64,000 nucleotides of DNA from a virus, in IMG/VR virus record IMGVR_UViG_3300043446_003265, positions 1-64,000 of that record. One strand, given 5' to 3'. Below the pieces are notes generated by a model that made no database searches, was not told the DNA's origin, and worked only from the letters and a program-made list of their open reading frames with translations. Positions 8,162 to 15,727 of the stretch are shown piece after piece; the first letter of the stretch is position 1; every line of letters starts with the position of its first letter. The translations under genes and the position numbers were made by a program.

Positions 8162-10294
8162 TTATCGCCTTAGATACACTAACATGTCACTTTGCAATTG
8201 ATTATTTTTAGTTATGTTATCAAGTAAACTATCCATTTTGCTCGAAACTAAATTAAAAATATTACTTTTATCGTCTGAGCTTTGATTCACACTTAAATTA
8301 TTATTGACTTGATTTACATTATTTGTAACTGAGGAGGCATATCCACGTAATATACCATCTATGTTTTCAGATTCTAATAATGGATTTCTTCGTTTACTAC
8401 TCAACTGACTTGGTAAATTTTTGAAGGATACAGGAATACTTTTGCCATCCGGTAAAGGAACAACTGCTTGTAATTTATCATTTAGCATCTCTGGATAACC
8501 ACTCATAGGTCCAGAACTGATACCAAAATTTAAATTATTAGTAGTCGAAAATGTACCTCCTCCCGATCCTAAACTACTTCCTGAGGATGAACCACCTGTA
8601 GGAGTTATAGGTCTATCACTACCTGTAAGTTTTTTAAGTTGTTTTCTTATACCATCTATTTCTTTTTCCTGCAACTTTATTTGAGCGTCTATATAAGCCT
8701 TTTTAGCGATATCAGCAGGAGCACTTAAGTCTACACCCATTGCCTGCAAATTAGTACTTTTTTCTCTATCCTGATACAACTCAGCAAGTTTGCCCTGTCT
8801 TTCCGTCAGCATTTTACTTAATTCACCTGCGTCCTTAAACATATATGGAAATTCAGGATCAACTACTCCTAAGGTAGTTAATGTTTGCATAAATCCCTGA
8901 GTTAATTTATCAAGACCTTTTAACAAATATTCAAATGCTGGATTAACATATTCAGAAATAAGTTTTACCAAAGTTTGAAATGCAGTTTGAACTTCTAATT
9001 GAGTTTCTATGAGTTTTATTTGTGTTTCTTTAAGTCCACCATCCTGAGGTTTCATCGCTGCTTCTGTTTGACGCTTTACCAAGTCTTCTCTGGTATCGCT
9101 TAACTCTTTTGCGGCACCTCTTGCAGTTTCACTTGTAGCTCCCATGTTTTCAGCAAATTCTTTATTCCTTGCTGCAGTTTCTCCCATGTTCTTTTCAAAG
9201 TTTTCATAAGCCTGTCCATAACGCTTATTAAACTCCGTTATACTAATTTCTCCACTCTTAAATTGTTTTACCCATTTAAATATATCAGAACCTGCTACAC
9301 GTAACATAGCTTTAGCTTCGTCACTTTGAGCAAGACCAGTACTTAATATTTCTCTAAAACCTTTTTGTTTATCTGCGCCAAACTGTGCACCAACTTGAGT
9401 GACTCCACCCATTAGTCTGTCCATTACTTCTTGGCTCTTTGCTCCTGCTTTTTTACCTTCTTGACGCAACATTACATTGAAAGCATAATCTTTTAAATCT
9501 TCTGCTTGTTGTGCTTTAATAGCTTCTGGAGTTTGTCCTGTTAATGCTGCTAACTCCATTAATTGCTTACCGTAATTTAAACTATTTGCACGTAATGTTT
9601 TTAAATCATTTGTTCTTAGAACACCTAATTTAGTTTGATTTTTTATAAAGTCTGCTTGATTCTGTGTAATTTCTTTTTGAGAATAACCTAAACGGATTTG
9701 TTCGGCTCTTTGCTCTTTTGTTATTGTTGTAATATCAAAAAATGTTTTAATTCCTTGACCTGCGGTATTACCTAAATACGTTAAATCATTACCTAAACCG
9801 GTTGTTACTCCAACTAAATCACCAACTTTGTCTCCTAAATAACCTGTATTTTTAGTTAAGTCAAATAGTGCGTCAGCAGTTCCTTCTCCTGCATATCCAA
9901 ATTTAGCAAGAGTATCGTATGCGTTAAGATATTGATCATTCTGTTCAAATACACTTGTTACAAGTTTTCCTACAACATCTGTGACGGCACTCAATGCTTG
10001 ACCCAAAGGACCCATAGTGCTGAAAATAGAACCTAATCCACTTGTGACCTGAGATACTGTATTTGAATATTTTGTAAAACTAACTTCACTTGAGGTAAGT
10101 GAGCGATTAAACGATATTGCCCCAGAATATATTTGTTTAATTCCAAATGAAGTTTTTGAAATGTTTTCGCTAGTCATTCCTAATGACTTACCAACTCTTT
10201 CAAAAACTCCAGCACTGGCCGAACTTTGGAATGCAAGTCTATCTGCTGCTTCTGATAATTTGGCTAATTCTGCTCTTAATGCTGCGTCATCCAA
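8162..10294 (-). CDS. Tape-measure-like tail protein, paralogue without peptidase
   Basis: A 710-residue protein starting at TTG (10294-10292). This start is chosen because GGAGG lies 9 nt upstream and no in-frame ATG is nearby. It is mostly helical, with a Gly/Ser-rich linker (about 555-575) and an Asn-rich region near 650. It aligns by eye with the 853-residue neighbour: TSSEVSFTKYSNTV (about 66-79), an FEQND/LESND segment, IRLGYSQKE against MRLGVSQSE, and a matching C-terminus (SKMDSLLDNI, ending in a short hydrophobic-basic tail). It lacks the M15 domain. One of the pair may be the true tape measure (gp29 role) and the other a second internal or tip protein; the sequence does not decide which. 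Confidence 0.65.
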   Translation of the reverse strand: MDDAALRAELAKLSEAADRLAFQSSASAGVFERVGKSLGMTSENISKTSFGIKQIYSGAISFNRSLTSSEVSFTKYSNTVSQVTSGLGSIFSTMGPLGQALSAVTDVVGKLVTSVFEQNDQYLNAYDTLAKFGYAGEGTADALFDLTKNTGYLGDKVGDLVGVTTGLGNDLTYLGNTAGQGIKTFFDITTITKEQRAEQIRLGYSQKEITQNQADFIKNQTKLGVLRTNDLKTLRANSLNYGKQLMELAALTGQTPEAIKAQQAEDLKDYAFNVMLRQEGKKAGAKSQEVMDRLMGGVTQVGAQFGADKQKGFREILSTGLAQSDEAKAMLRVAGSDIFKWVKQFKSGEISITEFNKRYGQAYENFEKNMGETAARNKEFAENMGATSETARGAAKELSDTREDLVKRQTEAAMKPQDGGLKETQIKLIETQLEVQTAFQTLVKLISEYVNPAFEYLLKGLDKLTQGFMQTLTTLGVVDPEFPYMFKDAGELSKMLTERQGKLAELYQDREKSTNLQAMGVDLSAPADIAKKAYIDAQIKLQEKEIDGIRKQLKKLTGSDRPITPTGGSSSGSSLGSGGGTFSTTNNLNFGISSGPMSGYPEMLNDKLQAVVPLPDGKSIPVSFKNLPSQLSSKRRNPLLESENIDGILRGYASSVTNNVNQVNNNLSVNQSSDDKSNIFNLVSSKMDSLLDNITKNNQLQSDMLVYLRR

Positions 10295-10321
10295 GGAATA
10301 ATTCCTCCGTAAATTATGGAT

Positions 10322-10328
10322 CTAAATA
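10322..10328 (+). promoter_or_regulatory. Late-promoter-like CTAAATA (plus)
   Basis: CTAAATA 46 nt before the gp26-like ATG at 10375, which also has a GGAGA site. A divergent copy lies at 10338-10344 on the other strand. Confidence 0.4.
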
Positions 10329-10337
10329 TCTTGTTAG

Positions 10338-10344
10338 TATTTAG
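10338..10344 (-). promoter_or_regulatory. Late-promoter-like CTAAATA (minus)
   Basis: On the minus strand CTAAATA lies 43 nt before the TTG start of the 710-residue tape-measure-like gene. It probably begins the transcript covering both tape-measure-like genes. Confidence 0.4.
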
Positions 10345-10374
10345 TTATATTAAAATCACACTTTTGGAGAAAGT

Positions 10375-11205
10375 ATGTCAATAGAAAACAACCCGTTAAA
10401 ACAGTATTTCCGTAGACCTAGTATATATTTAAAATTACCTAGTAAGGGATTAGACTATGGCACTGATGTCATAAATTTACCTGAAAACGGAGAATTACCA
10501 ATCTATCCAATGACAGCAATTGATGAGATTACTAGCAAAACTCCTGACAGTCTATATAACGGTACCGCAGTTGCAGAAATAATTAGAAGTTGTGTGCCCG
10601 CTATCAGAGACCCATGGAAAATCAGTAGCACTGATCTCGACGCAATTCTAGTTGCTATCAGAATCGCCACAAATGGTAATGATATGGATATTGAAACTCA
10701 TTGCCCAAAATGTGATGAAGATTTTAAATATGGAATTAATTTATCATTTATTTTAAATAATTTTGTTGCAGGGGATTATTCTAAACCTACAGGTATCGGA
10801 GACTTACAAATAAAATTCAGACCCTTAAATTATAAAGAATTGACTGATAATGCTGTTAGACAGTTTGAAATACAAAGAGCGTTAACTGTCCTTACTGCTA
10901 TGGAAGAAGGACCAGAAAAAGATAAAAAATCAAGCGACTTATTCAAAACTATAGCTTTTAGTACACTAGAAATAATAGCGAGTACTATTGATTCAATATC
11001 CAATAATGAATTTACCGTAACTGAAAAAGCATATATTTTAGATTTTTTACAAAATACTGATAAAAGAATTGCAGAGAAAATAAAAGAAAAGAGTTTAAGT
11101 TTAAGAGAAACAACTCAAATGAAACCTCTAGAAGTAAAATGCTCTGGTTGTGGACATGATTACGAACAAATGTTTACATTGAATGTTAGTGATTTTTTCG
11201 TCTAA
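10375..11205 (+). CDS. 26: gp26-like baseplate hub / tail assembly chaperone (zero-frame product)
   Basis: A 276-residue protein of the T4 baseplate gp26 type. The family core is visible (LPSKGLDYG, about 21-29; CVPAIRDPWKISSTDLDAIL, about 73-92). A four-cysteine zinc ribbon is formed by CPKC (Cys110, Cys113) and CSGC (Cys256, Cys259). T4 gp26 has 208 residues and helps assemble the hub around the tape measure. The gene diverges from the two tape-measure-like genes, as expected for their chaperone. Its last codons contain a slippery T TTT TTC followed by a strong hairpin, and the -1 frame stays open into the next ORF. A longer fusion of about 351 residues is therefore predicted besides this form. 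Confidence 0.85.
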   Translation: MSIENNPLKQYFRRPSIYLKLPSKGLDYGTDVINLPENGELPIYPMTAIDEITSKTPDSLYNGTAVAEIIRSCVPAIRDPWKISSTDLDAILVAIRIATNGNDMDIETHCPKCDEDFKYGINLSFILNNFVAGDYSKPTGIGDLQIKFRPLNYKELTDNAVRQFEIQRALTVLTAMEEGPEKDKKSSDLFKTIAFSTLEIIASTIDSISNNEFTVTEKAYILDFLQNTDKRIAEKIKEKSLSLRETTQMKPLEVKCSGCGHDYEQMFTLNVSDFFV

Positions 11206-11249
11206 GGCTTCTATACCTTGACTCCGAAGGTATTGGGAAGCTGGTAGAC
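11193..11249 (+). promoter_or_regulatory. Putative -1 programmed frameshift site with downstream hairpin
   Basis: The heptamer T TTT TTC (11193-11199) is in the correct phase for tandem -1 slippage, one codon before the stop region of the gp26-like gene. It is followed by a nested stem: 11200-11204 with 11245-11249, 11207-11211 with 11237-11241, and 11213-11219 with 11227-11233, closing a 7-nt loop. After slippage the frame reads RLRLLYLDSEGIGKLVDG and runs without a stop into the ATG of the next ORF. The layout matches the tail-chaperone frameshift of other long-tailed phages. Confidence 0.7.
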
Positions 11250-11252
11250 GGT

Positions 11253-11429
11253 ATGGAAAAGGAGTGTAAAGCTATTAAGAAAAATGCACAAAGAATAGCT
11301 TGGTATATGCGTGGGTCAATCAGTTATACCGATGTATTAAACATGAGTCCATCTGAAATTGCTAGTTGTAATGAAATCATTGAAGAAAATTTAGAAACAA
11401 CAAAGAAAACTAATATTCCATTCTTTTAA
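11253..11429 (+). CDS. WYMRG-type small ORF, likely C-terminal frameshift extension of gp26-like chaperone
   Basis: A 58-codon ORF (ATG to TAA) containing AWYMRGSISYTDVLNMSP (about 16-33) and ending NLETTKKTNIPFF. I recall a similar WYMRG...ETTKK...PFF protein beside gp26 in other marine T4-like phages, where it may stand in for T4 gp51, but I could not check this. No clear Shine-Dalgarno sequence precedes the ATG, which lies just past a strong hairpin, so independent initiation looks poor. The reading frame is open upstream to the slippery site at 11193-11199, so the ORF more likely forms the C-terminus of a gp26 fusion with an 18-residue bridge. It could also be translated by coupling. Confidence 0.7.
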   Translation: MEKECKAIKKNAQRIAWYMRGSISYTDVLNMSPSEIASCNEIIEENLETTKKTNIPFF

Positions 11430-11853
11430 GATGAACTTCGTTCATCTAATTCCTTCGGTATTCACTCACTTCGTTCGTTCATACACTCGGAATTATTATA
11501 CTTAGATATTGCCGATTAGAAGCCATGGTAGTGCTATTCAGCACTACCATTGGTAAGTCACTTGCCATGACCGTCATCCATGTTGTCTATTCCCCACATA
11601 ACTAGCCCTTTCGCTGCTATGTGCTACCGGTTGCTCTGTAAAGTTTATTGGGACTGTAGTGAGATTATTCATCTCAGCAACGCATGTTTCATAATCGCAA
11701 GACAAAGTTAATTATGAACTCATTTAGGGTTCGCTCCATACGATTGCCCTATCGGTATTCCTTAGGATCACTCCTAAGCATACTCCAGATCCGTCGGCAC
11801 AGCACTACCTGTACTTCCTCAAGGAGGACCAACAACTTGGTCGTCTAATTGTG
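11430..11853. other. Structured non-coding region between convergent genes
   Basis: About 420 bases with no convincing ORF but at least seven strong stems: 11429-11447 (8 bp), 11447-11453 with 11489-11495 (7 bp), 11525-11535 with 11540-11550 (11 bp perfect), 11595-11600 with 11618-11623, 11660-11665 with 11671-11676, 11688-11695 with 11711-11718 (8 bp), 11761-11767 with 11772-11778 (7 bp) and 11827-11832 with 11837-11842 (6 bp). On the minus strand one loop is GTGA, a GNRA tetraloop, hinting at minus-strand RNA. The stretch looks richer in G+C than its neighbours. It may be a folded RNA, a decayed intron or a palindrome-ended mobile element; I could not assign a family. Confidence 0.6.
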
Positions 11854-12423
11854 TTAAATTTGAATTGTTAAGATTGAATCGCTTGACGTGGTGTCTGTTG
11901 GTTTGCCTGAGTAAGATTTTATAATATCTTTGTTTTGTGCCATAAATGTTTCAAAATGCATAATATACCAATCACCTACTCTTTTACTTCCATAGAAGAA
12001 AAAGTTATCAGTGATCCAAGTTAATTGGCATTGAACTGCTACAAATCTACCTATACGATTAAACTTCATAAAGAGTATGTTTAAATCGCCAGGATCTGCT
12101 ACTGCAAGTAATTGTTCTAGCCAACTATCAAGTACTTTATGTTCACCATTGAGTAACAAATGGAATGAAAAATCGCTGTAGAACTTACATTCTGCATTAA
12201 ATTTTGGAAAACTTTCGCCGGGTACTATGTCACCCTTAAAGCTACGAATTTGTCCTTCATGCAAAAGTTGGGTGCGATTTTGATTCTTGCCCCCTATGTA
12301 AGCACCAGAACCAGGAGCACGAATAAAACTTTCTCCATACATGTCGCTGAGATATTTAGCGATTTCTCGTTCAAATCCTGATCCTTTAGTTTTTTGTGGT
12401 GAGGGCATGTTGTTACTTATCAT
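11854..12423 (-). CDS. PD-(D/E)XK nuclease, Holliday-junction-resolvase-like
   Basis: A 189-residue protein. Near the N-terminus KGSGFEREIAKYLS (about 13-26) matches the start helix of archaeal Hjc-like resolvases. A conserved Gly-Asp (KGD, Asp65) and the motif ECK (Glu78-x-Lys80) complete a PD-(D/E)XK active site. It lies in a minus-strand recombination group with gp46 and gp47, 4 nt after the HAD gene, so a role in resolving or trimming recombination or replication branches is likely. T4 uses the unrelated gp49 (endonuclease VII) for this step, and no gp49-like gene is seen here. Substrate choice cannot be read from sequence; a different DNA nuclease role is possible. Confidence 0.7.
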   Translation of the reverse strand: MISNNMPSPQKTKGSGFEREIAKYLSDMYGESFIRAPGSGAYIGGKNQNRTQLLHEGQIRSFKGDIVPGESFPKFNAECKFYSDFSFHLLLNGEHKVLDSWLEQLLAVADPGDLNILFMKFNRIGRFVAVQCQLTWITDNFFFYGSKRVGDWYIMHFETFMAQNKDIIKSYSGKPTDTTSSDSILTIQI

Positions 12424-12427
12424 AGTC

Positions 12428-12913
12428 TTAGTCTTGTAGATTTTTTAATGCTTCAATTGTGTCTTTAAAATTTTTATGATGAATACCAATACCGCCAGCA
12501 GCACGCCATTCTTCAATGTTACTGGTTCTATCGTCAATTAGTATGTCGCCTATTACACAATGTACATGTTTGTCCTTACTGAAAGGACCAAAGTGTACAG
12601 GTATATTTGGGAAATGTTTATTCGCCCACATTACTTTATCGTAGAATGACCAATGCATATCATTATTTTTTGGTACTGCAGTCAAGAATATTAAATTGTA
12701 TTTGTTCCAAGCAAACTCACGACAAAAATCCACTAATTCATCTGCATAACTTGTTTTTTCTAAATCTCTATACAATCTTTCGTTATCACGTAACTTAACC
12801 CATTTTTCATCAGGGTAGATACCTTCACTAGGAGGCGCACGTAATACTTCATACGCATACCTATTGAAGTCTGCTACAACTCCATCCATATCTAAATATA
12901 ATGTTGATTTCAT
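12428..12913 (-). CDS. HAD-family 5'(3')-deoxyribonucleotidase-like phosphatase
   Basis: A 161-residue HAD hydrolase. Motif I is YLDMDGVVADF (Asp8 nucleophile, Asp10 acid). Motif II is the Thr in IFLTAVP, and motif III/IV is VIGDILIDDRTSN near residue 125. The small cap and spacing fit the 5'-nucleotidase subgroup that dephosphorylates (deoxy)nucleoside monophosphates, as in other T4-like phages. It would tune nucleotide pools during replication (inference). Its ATG overlaps the gp46 stop in an ATGA, indicating translational coupling. Confidence 0.8.
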   Translation of the reverse strand: MKSTLYLDMDGVVADFNRYAYEVLRAPPSEGIYPDEKWVKLRDNERLYRDLEKTSYADELVDFCREFAWNKYNLIFLTAVPKNNDMHWSFYDKVMWANKHFPNIPVHFGPFSKDKHVHCVIGDILIDDRTSNIEEWRAAGGIGIHHKNFKDTIEALKNLQD

Positions 12914-14670
12914 TCTACGTCCACCGCTGTGTTATATGAGGTAAAACCATTTTCTTTAATCACTTTAAGTACACTAGGTACTCTTCCGGCTAATTCTTCT
13001 CTATGTGATACTAACCAAATACTCTTTTGTCGTCTACGTGACATATCTTTTAATATGGCTATGCTATTCTCGACACCCATAGTATCAAGCCCGCTATCAA
13101 TCAGTTCATCAATAAACAATGTATTAATTGGAATATATAAGTTTTCCCATACATCTCTAAATGCAAAACTTAGCCCTAATATCAATCTATTACGTTCACC
13201 ACGTGATAGATTATCAAAGTCTAACTCACGTCCTAATTCCGTTATCTCTACACTTAAATCATTTAAGAATATTACTTGATGTGGAAGACCAATCTTATCT
13301 AGGTAATGTGTTAATCTAGCATTCAAGTAACTTAAGTTTTGATCAATTATCTTCTTACGGACAAAACTATCTTTGCTTGTTAATAAATCTAATAAAAACT
13401 TCTGATGTTCCATAACTCTTGTGAGTACATTTATACTATTAAAATCTATTGTCTGTAGTGCTTGACTTTCCATATCTAATATTTGTTCTGAATATGGATC
13501 AGTTTCTTCGGATTTATTTCGTATGATAGTTTCAAGATTTGTCATTTTGTTAGCATGTTCGAATGCTTGTTGTTCTGTATCATAAAAGCATTTAGGCATT
13601 ATGCCAACGTCACCTATATCTGTAATTTGTGTGATTAACTCATCTATTTGTCCTGAAGTACTTAAAACTTGCAACGCAGTTTCTTGTAGTTGTTTTTCTT
13701 TACCTGCTAATACTTCCTCATGCTTAGCATCATGCATTTGTTGACCACATGCATAACACTCATGTTTTTTTAATTTTTCAACTTCTAATTTTAATTTTTC
13801 ATAATGCTTGTTTTCTTTTTCTAACGATAACTCAGCACTGGTTAACCATTTTTGTTTTTCTGCTTTTGTCTTAACTTTGTCATTATAAACAGCTAGGTCT
13901 TTATGTGCTTGTAGTTCTGCTGCAATGTCAACATTATGTAACTCTAACCATTGATTCATTAATGCTTCTGTATCAGTTTTATGTTTTTGCTGCCATAGTG
14001 ATTGTCTACGCTTTAATGCTTCGATTTGTTCCTGCACTCTTTTGTTTGCTTCTTCTATAGCTTTTATTTTAAATTCTTCTTGTTGTATACTATCTTTTGA
14101 ATCTTTAATTAATTGTTTAATGGATTCTGCTTTTTCACTTAATAACGTAATACCTAATAGTTGTTCTATAATATTGCGTTGGTCATTCGCTTTCATAGCG
14201 AGAAAAGGTTCACTGTAAGTGTTTAGTGCTACTATATGTTTGAACATATCTAAACTCATGTGAATTACTTTTTCAATAGCTATTTGAGTTTCTTTATTTT
14301 CACCTTGAGCATCATCTTTTGATGTTTGTTCATTATTAGTATAAAATCTTAGTACGTTGGGCTTGCGACCTCGCTCAATTTTGTAGTCAACACCATTGAC
14401 GCTAAATTCAAGTGCGACCATCATACCTTTACCATTTGTACGATTTACTAGATTATCTTTTCTTATGTTATTAATGGGGCTCCCAAACAAGGCATAACAT
14501 AATCCTTGTATTAATGTTGTTTTACCTGTACCATTACGAGCACCATCGCCACCTAAGTCTAAGTTTTCACCCAATATAAGTGTAAGGTCAGTGCGGTCAA
14601 AATTTACTGCTTGTGTGACAGCACCTATGCTTAAAAAGTTTCGTAACGTTATATTTTTTAATTGAATCAT
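12910..14670 (-). CDS. 46: Recombination endonuclease subunit gp46 (Rad50/SbcC-like ATPase)
   Basis: A 586-residue SMC-type ATPase. Walker A is GARNGTGKTT near residues 43-52. Two coiled-coil arms flank a zinc hook CYAC near residue 308. The ABC signature is LSRGERNRLILGL near 490, and Walker B is TLFIDEL near 518. With gp47 it forms the Mre11-Rad50-type complex that resects DNA ends for recombination-dependent replication in T4. Its length is close to T4 gp46 (560). The start overlaps the gp47 stop (ATGA) and its stop overlaps the HAD start, giving a coupled operon gp47-gp46-HAD-nuclease. Confidence 0.95.
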   Translation of the reverse strand: MIQLKNITLRNFLSIGAVTQAVNFDRTDLTLILGENLDLGGDGARNGTGKTTLIQGLCYALFGSPINNIRKDNLVNRTNGKGMMVALEFSVNGVDYKIERGRKPNVLRFYTNNEQTSKDDAQGENKETQIAIEKVIHMSLDMFKHIVALNTYSEPFLAMKANDQRNIIEQLLGITLLSEKAESIKQLIKDSKDSIQQEEFKIKAIEEANKRVQEQIEALKRRQSLWQQKHKTDTEALMNQWLELHNVDIAAELQAHKDLAVYNDKVKTKAEKQKWLTSAELSLEKENKHYEKLKLEVEKLKKHECYACGQQMHDAKHEEVLAGKEKQLQETALQVLSTSGQIDELITQITDIGDVGIMPKCFYDTEQQAFEHANKMTNLETIIRNKSEETDPYSEQILDMESQALQTIDFNSINVLTRVMEHQKFLLDLLTSKDSFVRKKIIDQNLSYLNARLTHYLDKIGLPHQVIFLNDLSVEITELGRELDFDNLSRGERNRLILGLSFAFRDVWENLYIPINTLFIDELIDSGLDTMGVENSIAILKDMSRRRQKSIWLVSHREELAGRVPSVLKVIKENGFTSYNTAVDVE

Positions 14671-15683
14671 ATATTTCTGTAAATGTCTAACAATAACTTT
14701 TTATCATAAAAGTCACTTTCAATAGCACCTATTTGGTCTAATACAATTTGATCAACACTTTCAAATTTTAAATCACCAATAGCAACATCATTAGAAAGTT
14801 GATCAAGTTTCATTGGTATCAATGCCATTTCACGTAAATTATGTTGTGGTATTAATGTTTCACGAATAAAATTTGCTTCTTCATAACTTATATCTATGTC
14901 TAAATGAACTCTTACATGACTATCTTTCAGTAACAGTCCTTCGGGGTTTTCTAATATTTCACTTAGTTTATAAACACGATATTTAGGTTGATTTGGCCAG
15001 CTATGAAATTCAGGTTCGCCGCCATATTCAAGAATCATCATGCCACGGGCATCGTCTCCTGCATCTGCATAATTGTGTGGAAATGCGTTACCTATATACC
15101 AAACATTACGTCTTGATTGACGTTTATGAAAATGTCCTGTAAAAACTTTTTCAAATCCTACCATGTGAGCATCGTTTAACTCACCATGATCAGGCATTTC
15201 TACCATAGCATTCATAAAATAGTTTGGTAATTCAAAATGACCAAATAGATATTTTCCACTTAGTTTTTGTAACTTTTTCCAATCTTCTTGTACGAGCCAT
15301 GGAGCAATTACTACGTCTTGTGTTATATACCAATCATTTATTATTTTAACTTTCGGTAAATGTCTAGCCCACTCAATACTATGAATGTCCCGACGGTCAC
15401 GATAATAAAGATCGTGATTGCCTGGTATAAAATATACTTGATCAAAATTATCATTTAATTTCTCCAAAGCCCTCAATCCAAACTGCATAGTATGAATGTT
15501 GATGCTAGCACGATGGTGATTGTAGTCTCCTAAAAAGAAACAAGTCTCGCACCCTTTACTTTTTGCTTCAGATACAAACCAATCTACAAATTTTTCGCAA
15601 TCTTGATTGTGTTGTAAACTGTTAGATTTTAATCCAAAATGTATATCAGTGAATACTGCTGCTTTATTAAATAAATTTGCCAT
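14667..15683 (-). CDS. 47: Recombination endonuclease subunit gp47 (Mre11/SbcD-like)
   Basis: A 338-residue calcineurin-like metallophosphoesterase matching T4 gp47 (339 residues). Metal-binding motifs appear in order: FTDIHFG (about 12-18), FLGDYNHH (about 50-57), IPGNHD (about 92-97), GHFE (about 148) and FTGHFHKR (about 177-184). It is the nuclease partner of gp46 in DNA end processing. No Shine-Dalgarno sequence stands out before the ATG. A 44-nt gap separates it from gp55 upstream, with no terminator, so the gp55-gp47-gp46 genes probably share a transcript. Confidence 0.95.
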   Translation of the reverse strand: MANLFNKAAVFTDIHFGLKSNSLQHNQDCEKFVDWFVSEAKSKGCETCFFLGDYNHHRASINIHTMQFGLRALEKLNDNFDQVYFIPGNHDLYYRDRRDIHSIEWARHLPKVKIINDWYITQDVVIAPWLVQEDWKKLQKLSGKYLFGHFELPNYFMNAMVEMPDHGELNDAHMVGFEKVFTGHFHKRQSRRNVWYIGNAFPHNYADAGDDARGMMILEYGGEPEFHSWPNQPKYRVYKLSEILENPEGLLLKDSHVRVHLDIDISYEEANFIRETLIPQHNLREMALIPMKLDQLSNDVAIGDLKFESVDQIVLDQIGAIESDFYDKKLLLDIYRNI

Positions 15684-15727
15684 ACGGGTATGATAACAAT
15701 TTTAAAACAGTAAAGCAAACTGATTGG

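Noticed and set aside
11430-11500. Glutamine-riboswitch-like CCGAAGGAA on the minus strand
   Set aside because: Only one short block matches; the GGAAGUAGG core and the P1 context are missing.
11430-11853. A complete group I intron
   Set aside because: I could not place the P3-P7 core elements, and no gene is visibly split by this region.
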